From Nitrospira sp. (GTDB lineage: Bacteria > Nitrospirota > Nitrospiria > Nitrospirales > Nitrospiraceae): a DNA stretch of 64,000 nt. The position numbers were made by a program, and so were the translations under genes. Positions 54,406 to 63,500 of this stretch are shown in pieces. The notes below the pieces were generated by a model. The model made no database searches. It was not told the origin of the DNA and saw only the letters and a list, made by a program, of their open reading frames with translations. The stretch spans positions 1,364,001 to 1,428,000 of the forward strand of contig JBAOHZ010000009.1 in the NCBI GenBank assembly GCA_037045225.1. The letters are read 5' to 3'. Position 1 is the first letter of the stretch. Each line of letters begins with the position of its first letter.

Positions 54406-55257
54406 ATGGGCACGCCACCTTCGACACCATCCCGATCGGCCTGCGAACTCCGGGCGTCGTCACCCTGCGTGCAGCCATCACCTCCTCGCTATTCACTCGG
54501 ACAACGGTGCCGGTCGCTCTATCATGCGCTGTGGTTTCGCCTCTCGGAGCAGATGCGCTGGTCGAGATCGACTTACCACGAAGTCCCGGTCGGTCATCTC
54601 ACGAATCTCGCTCCCTGGCAGACTGCTCGCATCGAGTCACTGCGGGCCCGCTATGGTCTCTGCTTCGAATCCCACTACGGGCACCACACGTCCCTGGCGA
54701 ACTACGCCTATCTCGATCTGCTGGACCAAGCCTGGGCGGCAGCAGATCGGCCCGTGCCCACTGGCGGTCTGGTCACGGATGTGGGCTGTGCCAACTTTTG
54801 GTATGCGCGGACACTGCACCGGTTTCTCCAACCGGCAAAACTAACCGGCGTGGATGTCGAAGGATTCCGCCTCTACCCCACCGGCTACAGCCGTTACGAT
54901 GCGGCCGCCGGATACATCGAGGATCTTCCGCAGACCTCGTTTGTGGTTGCCGACTACTGCCGGATGGACGAGCAGGTAGATGTCATCACGGCTTGGTTTC
55001 CGTTTGTCACGCCGGCTCCCGTTCTCGCCTGGCGGCTCCCGTTAACCGTCTTTTCCCCCGAACGGCTCTTTGCTCGCATCGCGCGCAACCTTGCGACGCA
55101 AGGAACCTTGTTCCTGGTGAATCACGGCACCGATGAAGCAACTGTCGCGGCCGCCTACTGCCGACAAGCGGGGCTTCGGTCACAAGGCCAATGGGTTCAT
55201 CCGCGGCCATTGCGCCCCCGGCCTCATCCTCCGGTCGCCTCCTGGTGGACGACTTAA
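54406..55257 (+). CDS. SAM-dependent methyltransferase-like protein
   Basis: A 283-residue protein whose centre shows a class I methyltransferase glycine loop (GGLVTDVGCANFWYARTLHRFL), an acidic strand end (LTGVDVEGFRLYPTGY) and a later VADYCRMDEQVDVITAWFPF. The substrate cannot be told. The first 50 residues look poorly conserved and the true start may be the ATG at residue 50. It is directly after the transglycosylase-like gene. Confidence 0.6.
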   Translation: MGTPPSTPSRSACELRASSPCVQPSPPRYSLGQRCRSLYHALWFRLSEQMRWSRSTYHEVPVGHLTNLAPWQTARIESLRARYGLCFESHYGHHTSLANYAYLDLLDQAWAAADRPVPTGGLVTDVGCANFWYARTLHRFLQPAKLTGVDVEGFRLYPTGYSRYDAAAGYIEDLPQTSFVVADYCRMDEQVDVITAWFPFVTPAPVLAWRLPLTVFSPERLFARIARNLATQGTLFLVNHGTDEATVAAAYCRQAGLRSQGQWVHPRPLRPRPHPPVASWWTT

Positions 55258-55440
55258 CAGGATGACGAACGCCGTTTCACGAACGACGCACGATGAGGGC
55301 GGCCCCGTTGCGCAACCTGCAGTCGCCCGTGCTACGAAGAACTCTTGTGCCACGCAAGACGGCGGATTCGTGACGCGCGGTCCCGTCGGACTGGGCCTGA
55401 AAAATGGAGTGATGAATGAGAGAAGGGGTCCGGAGGAGCG

Positions 55441-57351
55441 TTACCGCGCAAATATCAGCAGACTATTGGCAGGGAGCACAACCGTTGCCGAATAGGCGAA
55501 GCCATGCAAGGGTTGCGGACCGGCGGTCACGCGCCCTCCGTTTCCGGCCGCGCCGGCATTGATCCAATTTTCATAGGCATCGCTATTGAACACTTCGCGC
55601 CAGTCCCCCCCGCCGGGGAATCCGAGTCGATACCCGACGCGGGTAAAATCCGCCAGATGCACGACCACCATCACGTCGCGCCCCTCTCCTTCCACCCAAC
55701 GATGAAACGCCAGGACCCGGTTCTGATCGTGCACATGTGTCACGCGAAGCCCTTGTCCACACAGCGCCGGTAATCGGCGGCGCACCTGCAAAAGCTCCCG
55801 CGTGAACCGTAGGTGATCGAGCATCTGCCTGTCGCCCTGATCGAGACCGGCCCAATGCAGAAGCAGATCGGCGTGCGTCACGAAGTCGTCGGCCCACTGC
55901 TTGTCCTCCAGAAATTCCTGCCCCATGAACAACATGGGAATCCCGGGCGCAGTCAGGCTGAGACCGGTGGCCACACGCGCACGGCTGCGCGCAAACCAGG
56001 ATCGGGGATGGGCTGGATCGCCAAGCCGGGCAATGCGCGGCTCGCGCCCCTGGTAGACGATGTCGTGATTCTCCGGGCCCTGCACAACACGCCATGACTC
56101 GTGGAACCCCTCGGGCCACAGACTTCGTGCCAGGCCTGTCATATTCAGCGGACGCGCGTCGGGCGCGCTGGCACTGCCGATGACATCACGGATCGCAATC
56201 CTCAGGCCATCGGTCAACGTGGTGTCGAACCCGGCACCGACCGGCAGCGGCGCGACAATGAACGGATTCACATCCCAATATTCCGCATGGTGTAACGTCT
56301 CCGGATGCTGCGCATGCAACGTGGCCGTGAGATCCTGACAAAAACGCCAGCCTTCCGGCGCCCCGTCATGATCGATCACGCTCACCTGGTCGTATCGAAA
56401 GCCATCGACCTGGTATTCGGTGAGGAAGAACTTGGCGTTCTGAATCAGAAAGTCACGCACCTCGGGCTTGGCAAAGTCGAACACTAGACCGCCGGCATGG
56501 CCGACATTGGTGAAATACAGCGAGTTGCGCTGACCGCCGGCCGGATCTTGCCGATCGAAGAAATACAGGCTCTGGTCCCCGAAGTCTCCGCCCGCATGGT
56601 TGTAGACCACATCGAGCAGCACCGCCAGGCCATAGATATGGGCGAGGTCGATCAGCGCCTTGAGCTGATTCATTTCCCCTTGCAGTTCCGTCACTTGGTA
56701 CCGGCGCAATCCTTTCTCGTCCAACAATCGGTTGACCATCGCCACATAGGGGGGCAGATCGGCATCCGCCACGGCGAAGTCCATTTCAGGAGAAAAATAG
56801 TCGGTGCCGTTGTAGCCCAAGCTGAAGCTGGTCTGAAATTCCTGAATGGGCATCAGTTGCAACGCCGTCACGCCAAGGTCGGCGAGGTAGGGGAGCTTAC
56901 GAGCCACGTCGAGGAAGGTGCCGCCCTTCTGCGGGAGATTCGGCGTGAAGAAGGTCCCCACATGGAGCTGATAGATCACGAATTCATGGAAACGAGGCAC
57001 GACATAGCCGCATTCGTGCCAGGGAAAGTCCGGATGGCGAATGATGCATTGACTAGGGAAGGGCGCCTCCAACTCGCGGGCATAGGGGTCCCGCTTGAGC
57101 CCTTCACTCCCCTCGCCGACCACGTAGAACATGTAGCGTTGGCGATTCTTCACACCCGGGATGAACCCCCGCCAATGCCCCTGCGCGTCCCGCGTCAGCA
57201 AACTCGCTTCACTCCGTACCTGGTGGTTGAAATCGCCGACCACATAGACGGACTTGGCATGCGGGGCCCAGCAACGAAACGTCGCGCCGCCGGCAATCAG
57301 ATTGGCCCCCATCGGGGTGTCTGGATGAATGTGGGTGAGTGACGCGGGCAT
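55441..57351 (-). CDS. GH13 alpha-glucan enzyme, branching-enzyme-like
   Basis: A 636-residue protein. An N-terminal CBM48-type module (FRCWAPHAKSVYVVGDFNHQ) is followed by a GH13 barrel with LLDVVYNHAGG, the nucleophile aspartate in DGFRYDQVS, the acid glutamate in HHAEYWDV and the third acid in PENHD, then a C-terminal beta domain. All catalytic residues are present. The module order resembles glycogen branching enzymes and maltooligosyltrehalose hydrolases, so either branching or hydrolysis of alpha-glucans is possible. The ATG at 57351 is used; a GTG at 57363 is also in frame. It shares its strand with two kinase genes just upstream. Confidence 0.8.
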   Translation of the reverse strand: MPASLTHIHPDTPMGANLIAGGATFRCWAPHAKSVYVVGDFNHQVRSEASLLTRDAQGHWRGFIPGVKNRQRYMFYVVGEGSEGLKRDPYARELEAPFPSQCIIRHPDFPWHECGYVVPRFHEFVIYQLHVGTFFTPNLPQKGGTFLDVARKLPYLADLGVTALQLMPIQEFQTSFSLGYNGTDYFSPEMDFAVADADLPPYVAMVNRLLDEKGLRRYQVTELQGEMNQLKALIDLAHIYGLAVLLDVVYNHAGGDFGDQSLYFFDRQDPAGGQRNSLYFTNVGHAGGLVFDFAKPEVRDFLIQNAKFFLTEYQVDGFRYDQVSVIDHDGAPEGWRFCQDLTATLHAQHPETLHHAEYWDVNPFIVAPLPVGAGFDTTLTDGLRIAIRDVIGSASAPDARPLNMTGLARSLWPEGFHESWRVVQGPENHDIVYQGREPRIARLGDPAHPRSWFARSRARVATGLSLTAPGIPMLFMGQEFLEDKQWADDFVTHADLLLHWAGLDQGDRQMLDHLRFTRELLQVRRRLPALCGQGLRVTHVHDQNRVLAFHRWVEGEGRDVMVVVHLADFTRVGYRLGFPGGGDWREVFNSDAYENWINAGAAGNGGRVTAGPQPLHGFAYSATVVLPANSLLIFAR

Positions 57352-57499
57352 GGAGGCCCTCACGAGAAGCCATCGCCGAAACGGCTGTATCCTATCCGAG
57401 GCCGCTCAACTCGGCAAGAGATAGCGAACGGGCAGAGAGCCTACCGCGATGCACATATGCGAAGGACGATGTCGACAATCGAAGCGACGAAGCAACCTC

Positions 57500-58027
57500 T
57501 CACGACCGATGGCGGGATCGGATCACATCGAGAATCTGTTCGGCTGCAGCAGCCGGAGAGGTGACCGTGGTATCGATCGTCAGGACCGGCGAGGTCGGTG
57601 CTTCGTAGGGCGTCTGTAACCCCGGCACAGTGGACGACTCGCCTTCCAGCCCTCGCTTGTACGTCCCCTTCTTATCGCGCTGCATGCAGACCTCCAGCGG
57701 ACACTCAATGGAGACCTCCAAAAGGCTTGGAATCAGGCTGCGCGCAAATTCCCGATACTCCCGCCGACTCGCCGTCGCATCGAAGATCACGTTCACGCCG
57801 TGCGCGAACAGGCGCGCCCCCATGAACGCCAGGGCGCGATAGAACAGATCCCGCTCCTCTTTCGCATAACTCGCCTCCGGCGTGAGAATACTCCGGATGG
57901 CATCCGACTCCAGGACTTCCGCCGGCAATCCCGCCAATTCAAGCCTCGGCAACAACCGCGCGACAATCGAGCTTTTCCCGGAAGCGGGAAGACCGGTGAA
58001 CCAGATGGCGAACGGGGCATGAGTCAT
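57500..58027 (-). CDS. Adenylylsulfate-kinase-like P-loop kinase (CysC family)
   Basis: A 175-residue kinase with P-loop GLPASGKS (12-19) and a C-terminal half that follows CysC well (ECPLEVCMQRDKKGTYKRG ... PGLQTPYEAP). In true APS kinases an Asp-Gly-Asp-Asn motif follows the P-loop; here the same place reads LESDAIR, so the natural substrate may differ. It overlaps or nearly touches the phosphotransferase gene upstream: a GTG at 58036 overlaps that stop (GTGA), while the ATG at 58027 has GAAGAG at better distance. No cysN or cysD is present. Confidence 0.75.
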   Translation of the reverse strand: MTHAPFAIWFTGLPASGKSSIVARLLPRLELAGLPAEVLESDAIRSILTPEASYAKEERDLFYRALAFMGARLFAHGVNVIFDATASRREYREFARSLIPSLLEVSIECPLEVCMQRDKKGTYKRGLEGESSTVPGLQTPYEAPTSPVLTIDTTVTSPAAAAEQILDVIRSRHRS

Positions 58028-58032
58028 CACGG

Positions 58033-59121
58033 TCACTCTTCGCAGTAACGATTCACATCCGCCGGGTCAAAGCGCGGCACCGCCAGGACATTTTCGATGA
58101 ACCGGAAGATTTTCCGCCGAACCCCCACGGTCAGTTTCGGATACCAGAGCGGACTCGCCAGCACCAACCCGCGAAACGCAAAAAACGGCGCCGTCGTCTC
58201 CAGCACCTCGTGATCGCGACTCCGGGCAAGGTAGGTCTCCCAAAATGAATGGAACACCACTTCCAGCGCACCCGTTAACGTTCCATGGCGGCACAGCGAA
58301 AAGAAGAGGTAATTGATCGACATCGAGGTAACGTCGTCCGCTGGCTCGCCCCACTCCCCGCGTGACCGGTCCAAGACGGAAAAATCCGTCCCGCGTCGAA
58401 ACAGTACATTCCAAGGATGAAAGTCGCCATGCACTTGGGAGAGACGCGTATGCCGGCCGCGCAGCCGCCAACGCCAGGCGTTACAGGCCACCTCGATCCG
58501 TTCGAGCAGCTCCTGCGTGATAAACGCAAACCGGTCGGGGTAACTATCGGTGAGCCCCATGATACATTCGCCATGCCCGAGCAATTCCCGCAGCCGCCGT
58601 CGATAGAGTTGCGGGTCTGTCTGTTTCACCCTGTGAATCCCGGCCAGATATCCGGCCAGCGCCCCGGTCCGCTTCCGGTCGAGCGCAGTCGGCTTGCTCG
58701 CCCCTGCCATGCGTTCGAGATCCTTATGATAGGTCGCACCCTCCGACCATTCGGTGAGCAAAAAAAACTCTTTGGCCGCCGCCACGGACATCAACTCGCC
58801 ACGCGTCGTGAAGGCCCCCACATCCAGCGCGTCGATATGTCCCGGCAGACGGCCGTAGCAGTCGTAGTCCCACAACATCGCCTGAGCCCGGTCGGCTGAA
58901 TGCTCGTGACCGAATGGACCGGGACTCATCGTGCCCAATACCACCCGGCGAGTCTTGCCTCCCTGCCGGAAGGTCAGCCGGACCGGCGCACCATACCCGT
59001 ATTGCTTATACCGCGCGCCGGTGGTCTCCTTGCCGATCGGCCCATAGGCGAGCACTTCGGCGCTCGGCCCGAACCGGGCCTTGAGGTAGGTCTCCACAGC
59101 AGATTTCTTCAAGACCGGCAT
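58033..59121 (-). CDS. APH-family small-molecule phosphotransferase
   Basis: A 362-residue kinase of the aminoglycoside phosphotransferase/choline kinase fold. The catalytic loop is VHGDFHPWNVLF and the metal-binding segment VLDRSRGEWGEPADDV. The N-terminal lobe carries GPIGKETTGARYKQYGYG in place of a glycine loop. The substrate is unknown; antibiotic resistance is not implied. It is translated with the CysC-like kinase next to it. The ATG at 59121 is chosen; the frame extends to a TTG at 59169. Confidence 0.75.
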   Translation of the reverse strand: MPVLKKSAVETYLKARFGPSAEVLAYGPIGKETTGARYKQYGYGAPVRLTFRQGGKTRRVVLGTMSPGPFGHEHSADRAQAMLWDYDCYGRLPGHIDALDVGAFTTRGELMSVAAAKEFFLLTEWSEGATYHKDLERMAGASKPTALDRKRTGALAGYLAGIHRVKQTDPQLYRRRLRELLGHGECIMGLTDSYPDRFAFITQELLERIEVACNAWRWRLRGRHTRLSQVHGDFHPWNVLFRRGTDFSVLDRSRGEWGEPADDVTSMSINYLFFSLCRHGTLTGALEVVFHSFWETYLARSRDHEVLETTAPFFAFRGLVLASPLWYPKLTVGVRRKIFRFIENVLAVPRFDPADVNRYCEE

Positions 59122-59405
59122 ACCACGTTTTCTACGCAAAACATGTTCCTGAAAAATCCCCCGCTCCAACCGACAAGTGAAGCGGCAACTGGCGCATTGA
59201 GCTTCAGCCCCTCCAGGAGCAGTGAGGAATTATGCGCCAGTGTCCCGAAAGCCCACCATCATCCCGCGTACGAAACTCGTGCAAAAGCCCCTCTTTCAGG
59301 CGTTTCAGTTTCATCCACGCCCTGCGTCCCCCCCTGCGGCAAGGGCATGTGCCTTGCTGAGACAGCAGGTGCACAGACTGTTCATCTGAGACGAGAGGAG
59401 GGCGC

Positions 59406-59951
59406 ATGAACCTGGAAGTTGAGAGCCGCAACATCGCCATGACTCCGCGCTGGAAAACCGAGATCGAAGAGCGGATGGCCACCTTACAGCGTGGCCACGA
59501 CGACATTATACATGGACGCGTCACCCTGACGAAAAATCGCCATCATAAGAAATTGGACAACGTGGCGGAGGCGCTTGTGCTGGTCACAGTGCCAACCCGT
59601 CACACCATTACCTCTCGCAAAGAAGACAAAACATTCGAGGAAGCGATCCGGGCCGCCTTCGATGCCGTGGCGATCGAACTGCGGAAATATCGCGAGAAAC
59701 GGGCGGACAAAGTCCTGCGCATCGAACCGCTGCCTCAACTCTGCGGCGTGGTGAGCAAGGTATTCCCCGACCTCGGCTATGGCTTCATCCTGAAGGACGG
59801 CGGCGGCGAGGTGTATTTCCATAAGAATGCCGTGAAGGGCATCACGTTTAACGACATGGAAGACGGGCAGGAGGTTCTCTTCGAAAGTGAACCGGGTGAG
59901 AAGGGCCTACACGCCACCATCGTGCAGCCATCTCACGCGTTGGAACTGTAG
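59406..59951 (+). CDS. Ribosome hibernation factor HPF/YfiA fused to a cold-shock domain
   Basis: A 181-residue fusion. Residues 1-105 form the S30AE/HPF domain (LEVESRNIAMTPRWKTEIEERMATL ... DKTFEEAIRAAFDAVAIELRKYR). Residues 112-175 form a cold-shock OB-fold (CGVVSKVFPDLGYGFIL ... GEVYFHKNAV) with both RNA-binding motifs, GYGFI and VYFHK. The first part should bind the 30S decoding site in resting cells and the second single-stranded RNA. GAGAGGAGG precedes the ATG. It fits the stress-gene surroundings. Confidence 0.88.
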   Translation: MNLEVESRNIAMTPRWKTEIEERMATLQRGHDDIIHGRVTLTKNRHHKKLDNVAEALVLVTVPTRHTITSRKEDKTFEEAIRAAFDAVAIELRKYREKRADKVLRIEPLPQLCGVVSKVFPDLGYGFILKDGGGEVYFHKNAVKGITFNDMEDGQEVLFESEPGEKGLHATIVQPSHALEL

Positions 59952-59961
59952 GAGCCAAGGA

Positions 59962-60089
59962 TGACGTCGGATAAACAGAAGCGTCCTGCCGGTGCGCAGG
60001 GGGTGATCATCCCCGCCCGGAATACGAACCACCTCGCGTTGAACCGGGAAGTCGTCGCGGCCGTGGAAGCGGGGGAATTTGCCGTGTGA
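59962..60089 (+). pseudogene. Remnant of a Lon-like protease C-terminus
   Basis: A frame ending TGA at 60087-60089 encodes GVIIPARNTNHLALNREVV followed by AAVEAGEFAV, closely resembling the region near the end of Lon-like S16 proteases (typical QGVIIP...NHLMLR..VV.AV..G.F). The ATG at 59962 in another frame supplies the preceding RPAGAQG before a stop. The two parts join only if one base is added in the GGGG run at 60000-60003. Nothing else of the protease is present, so this is a decayed fragment. Confidence 0.5.
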
Positions 60090-60096
60090 GGTCCGT

Positions 60097-60261
60097 ATGC
60101 CCATGTATGACTACACGTGTCTGGCCTGCGGAAAAGAATCGCTGATCATCGTGACGCTGAAACAACATGAACAGGGCGAGGTCCAATGTCCGGCTTGCGG
60201 CAGCACCAAACTACAGCAACACTTTTCCTCGTTCATCGCCCACACGACCAAGAAGAGCTGA
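60097..60261 (+). CDS. FmdB-type zinc ribbon protein
   Basis: A 54-residue protein with two CxxCG knuckles (CLACGKE and CPACGSTK) that bind one zinc ion, and the start MPMYDYTC typical of the FmdB family. Its role is unknown; FmdB was described as a putative regulator of formamidase genes. GTGAGG precedes the ATG. The cytochrome gene follows after 17 bases. Confidence 0.85.
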   Translation: MPMYDYTCLACGKESLIIVTLKQHEQGEVQCPACGSTKLQQHFSSFIAHTTKKS

Positions 60262-60278
60262 AGGAGACCCAGCGACCC

Positions 60279-60659
60279 ATGCAGATCATCATGGCCACCG
60301 GAATCCGGCTTTCTCTCGTCCTCTCGCTCGTCGTGACCCTCGCGGCAGCATGTGGCTCCGCAGGGGCCCAGGATTTCCCGCCGGACCCCATCAGAGGAAA
60401 GGCCGTCTACGGGCGTCATTGCCTCGCCTGCCATGGCCGTGGCGGATGGGGCGACGGCCCCGATGCCGCCGCCTTGAAGGTCCCGCCGGCCAATTTCCAC
60501 CGTTTGAAATCCTTCCTCAAGTCCGACGAGGAGCTTCTGCGAACGATCGAACACGGCATCGTCTTCAGCCCGATGCATTCCTGGCAAGGCCAACTAACCG
60601 AAACGGAACGGCAGGACGTGCTCGCCTACATCCGGCTGCTGGTGCAGCAGGGCCAATAA
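60279..60659 (+). CDS. Small periplasmic c-type cytochrome
   Basis: A 126-residue class I cytochrome c. An export segment (LSLVLSLVVTLAAACGSAGA) includes a cysteine that may be lipidated, although the lipobox is not ideal. Heme attaches at C48-x2-C51-H52 (CLACH) and M99 (FSPMHSW) is the probable second axial ligand. It carries one electron in the periplasm; the redox partner is unknown. The start may be ATG 60279 or 60291. Confidence 0.88.
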   Translation: MQIIMATGIRLSLVLSLVVTLAAACGSAGAQDFPPDPIRGKAVYGRHCLACHGRGGWGDGPDAAALKVPPANFHRLKSFLKSDEELLRTIEHGIVFSPMHSWQGQLTETERQDVLAYIRLLVQQGQ

Positions 60660-60695
60660 GCTGCCGAGCGGACGAGTTCCGCGAAGGGACTCCGT

Positions 60696-61277
60696 ATGAA
60701 ACGTTTTCAACCAGGCGATGCGCTCATCATCGTGGATGTGCAGAACGATTTGCTCCCGGGTGGAGCGTTGGCCGTGCCCGGCGGTCAGGAAGTCATTCCC
60801 CCGTTGCAGCGGTATCTACTGCTGTTTATAGAACGCGGCCTGCCGGTGTTTCTCACCCAGAACTGGCACCCGCCCGACCATTGTTCCTTCCACACACAGG
60901 GGGGGCCTTGGCCACAACACTGCATCGCGCACACGCCAGGAGCACAGTTTCCTGACAGCCTCCAACTTCCTCCAACGGCCGTGGTGATCTCCAAGGGCAC
61001 CGACCCCACACGCGAGGCGTACTCCGGCTTCCAGGGTACTGCGTTGCACGATCGTCTCCAGGCAGCCCGCATTGTCCGGTTGTTCATCGGAGGACTGGCC
61101 ACGGACTATTGCGTGCTTGAAACGGTGCGGGATGCCCGGACACTCGGGTATGAGGTCTGCCTGTTGGTCGATGCCATCCGGCCGGTGAATGTCCTTCCTG
61201 ATGACGGTCGACGCGCCGAAGAAGCGATGGTGCTCGCCGGCGCCATTCCCCTGAGCCTGGAGCGGTTGGCCAGATGA
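60696..61277 (+). CDS. pncA: Nicotinamidase
   Basis: A 193-residue isochorismatase-fold amidase that converts nicotinamide to nicotinate for NAD salvage. The catalytic triad is D14 (IIVDVQND), K100 (VISKGTD) and C139 (ATDYCVLE). At the metal site the first ligand, usually aspartate before Trp-His, is asparagine here (TQN56-W-H58), while D61-H62 are kept. Its stop overlaps the start of the decayed pncB (ATGA), so an intact pncA-pncB operon once stood here. Confidence 0.9.
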   Translation: MKRFQPGDALIIVDVQNDLLPGGALAVPGGQEVIPPLQRYLLLFIERGLPVFLTQNWHPPDHCSFHTQGGPWPQHCIAHTPGAQFPDSLQLPPTAVVISKGTDPTREAYSGFQGTALHDRLQAARIVRLFIGGLATDYCVLETVRDARTLGYEVCLLVDAIRPVNVLPDDGRRAEEAMVLAGAIPLSLERLAR

Positions 61278-61870
61278 ACCGCACCTCGGACGCGCTGCTC
61301 ACAGAGCTCTACCAGCTCTCAATGACGCAGGCCTATCTCGTCCAGAGCATGACGGACATCGCCGTCTTTGAATTCTTTGTTCGGAAACTACCGCCGCAAC
61401 GCAGCTCATGGAAATCAGGATCATGAATCTCCTGAACTTCCAAACGCTGGTGGCCTCCAAAGCCTGCCGGTTGGTCTTAGTTGCAGGCGATAAACCCCTG
61501 CTCGACTATTGCGCCTATAAACTCCAGGAATATGCTGGCAGACCCTGCCGTAAACGATCCGAAGGCAAGGCCACCTGGCCCGGCCGAAAACAGGTCCATT
61601 GCCGGATCGGAAGCGACGGATGCCTGAACGGTGATATCATCACGGTCGAGGGCGACTGGCGGGAAGGCGAGCCGCTACTGGGTCAGGTGATGCAGGGAGG
61701 CACACGCGTCGCATCCCCCGCCGTCGGTGGAAGAGATCCGCAGACATGCCCGGCTCTCGCTGACACAATTGTCCGACCCGTTGCGCCGGATCGACCGTGC
61801 CGATCCTTACGAGGTCCGGATCGCGCCGACTCTCACCGAATTGGCAGAACAGGTCGATCGCTACACATGA
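61274..61870 (+). pseudogene. pncB: Decayed nicotinate phosphoribosyltransferase
   Basis: Three pieces of one protein are recognisable in order. 61274-61426 encodes the N-terminus (LLTELYQLSMTQAYL ... AVFEFFVRKLPP). From 61423 another frame gives NLLNFQTLVASK and then, without the large central region, YKLQEYAGRPCRKRSEGKAT and GDIITVEGD. A third segment ending TGA at 61868-61870 gives the C-terminal end (LSLTQLSDPLRRIDRADPYEV). A normal enzyme has over 400 residues; at least one large deletion and two frame changes make this non-functional. Confidence 0.8.
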
Positions 61871-61937
61871 GCCCCATCATGCTCCCGAAACCATGCCATT
61901 CACCGCAGCATCGAATCTTCTTGAAGGAGGCCCGTTC

Positions 61938-63368
61938 ATGAACCAGCGTTCTGTTTCCAGCACCACCGTCACCGCTTGGATGGTGGCCGCGTTCCTCTGC
62001 CTACCGGCCGGTGCGGATGCCGCGGCGAAGCCGGCACCCAAACCCTCCACGGGCAATACCTGCGAAAGCGCCTTCAAGCAGACGCGTCCGGCGCCAAACA
62101 TAATAAACAAAGTGCTCCAGGCTCATGCCCGTTGGCTGGAAGATCGGGACTCCCCCGATGGCCGCCGGGCCAATCTCTGCCGCACCGATCTTCGACAACT
62201 GCGCCTGGCAGGGGCCAACCTCGAACGGATCAATCTCGAAGGCGCGATCCTGAAGGGCTCACATCTGCGCACCGCGAGTCTTGTGCAAGCACACCTCAAA
62301 GGCGCCGACTTCTCCCAGGCGATCCTCGACGACGCGAACCTGGAGGGCGCCGACCTACGCAAGGCCCTGTTGGTCAACGCCCATCTCAATCGCGTCGCGG
62401 CCGACGAAGCGGCGTTCTACGGAGCCAACCTTCAAGGCGCGCACCTCCGGGACGCGCTCTTGGAGCGAGCTCATTTTGAAGATGCCGATCTGCGGGGCGC
62501 AGACCTCAGCAATGCCACCCTCTTGGACGGCTATTTTTATGGCGCGAATCTGTTGAAAGCCAATCTCACCGACGCCGACCTGGCAAGCACCGACCTCCGC
62601 CGGGCTAATTTGCGCCAGGCCAATTTACGCCGAGCCAGTCTGCAGGGCGCCTTGCTGGACAGTGCGACCCTCGACGGCGCATCACTCGTCGAAGCAGATC
62701 TGGAGAGCGCCTATTTAGACGACGCCTCACTGGCGAGCGCGGATCTCCATGAGGCCAGCCTCCGTGGCGCAGATTTTCGCTATACGCATCTCGGCGGAGC
62801 CAACCTGCAGCGAGCCAACCTGGAAAATGCAAATATGGAAGGAGCGAACCTCGTCAAAGCCCGACTGGACTCGGCCACGCTGACCATGACGGTCCTGTAT
62901 AAGGCCAACCTGTCCGGGGCCACGCTACACGGGGCCACGCTGCATCACGCCGTCCTCATCGGCGCCCAACTGGCACGGACCGATCTGCGAAAAGCCGACC
63001 TCACCGAAATGTATGGCCCGAAAGCCCATCTGCAGCAGGCCCGGCTGACCGAAGCCAATCTGGAATTGGCCAACCTGGTGGCAGCCGACCTGAGCCAGGC
63101 CGACATCAGCCACGCGGTCGTGGTACAAACAAACCTCCAGGAGGCCAATTTACGCGGGGCGAATGTGAGCGCCTCAGATTTGACAGGCGCCCAACTGAAC
63201 AACGCCGATCTGCAACAGGCCGACTTGCGGGGGGCGAACCTCAGCGGCACACTGGGGCTGGTTCAAGCACAACTGGATCAGGCCTGCCTGGATGAGGCGA
63301 CTCAAATTCCGTCCGATCTCCAACGGCCGAAGCCCTGTCCCCAACATCACCAACGAGCGCGTAAATAG
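61938..63368 (+). CDS. Secreted pentapeptide-repeat protein
   Basis: A 476-residue exported protein. The signal peptide ends near residue 29 (GADAAAKP). From about residue 80 to the end it consists of roughly 70 pentapeptide repeats of the A(D/N)Lxx type (ANLERINLEGAIL, GADFSQAILDDANLEGADL), which fold into a square right-handed helix. A short cysteine-containing head (CESAFKQTRPAP, NLCRTDLRQL) precedes them. The function is unknown; similar proteins act as scaffolds or as gyrase-binding mimics, the latter unlikely for an exported protein. AGGAGG precedes the ATG. It follows the pncB remnant. Confidence 0.88.
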   Translation: MNQRSVSSTTVTAWMVAAFLCLPAGADAAAKPAPKPSTGNTCESAFKQTRPAPNIINKVLQAHARWLEDRDSPDGRRANLCRTDLRQLRLAGANLERINLEGAILKGSHLRTASLVQAHLKGADFSQAILDDANLEGADLRKALLVNAHLNRVAADEAAFYGANLQGAHLRDALLERAHFEDADLRGADLSNATLLDGYFYGANLLKANLTDADLASTDLRRANLRQANLRRASLQGALLDSATLDGASLVEADLESAYLDDASLASADLHEASLRGADFRYTHLGGANLQRANLENANMEGANLVKARLDSATLTMTVLYKANLSGATLHGATLHHAVLIGAQLARTDLRKADLTEMYGPKAHLQQARLTEANLELANLVAADLSQADISHAVVVQTNLQEANLRGANVSASDLTGAQLNNADLQQADLRGANLSGTLGLVQAQLDQACLDEATQIPSDLQRPKPCPQHHQRARK

Positions 63369-63500
63369 CATGACAATCGAACCACTAGGTGGGCATATGG
63401 AACAACTGATCACCACAATCAATGAAACCAGCGTCCGGTTCAGGGCCTCAAGGGCCGGAACCATCGCGCCGCCAGGTTCCTTTTATGAGAGCTCAATGTG

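Noticed and set aside
58033..59121. Reading the APH-fold protein as an aminoglycoside resistance gene
   Set aside because: The fold is shared by many kinases of sugars and choline; neighbours and the N-lobe give no sign of drug resistance.
62161..63300. Short-period DNA repetition that could suggest a repeat array
   Set aside because: The periodicity of about 15 bases is the coding of pentapeptide repeats; no conserved direct repeats with unique spacers exist, so it is not a CRISPR.
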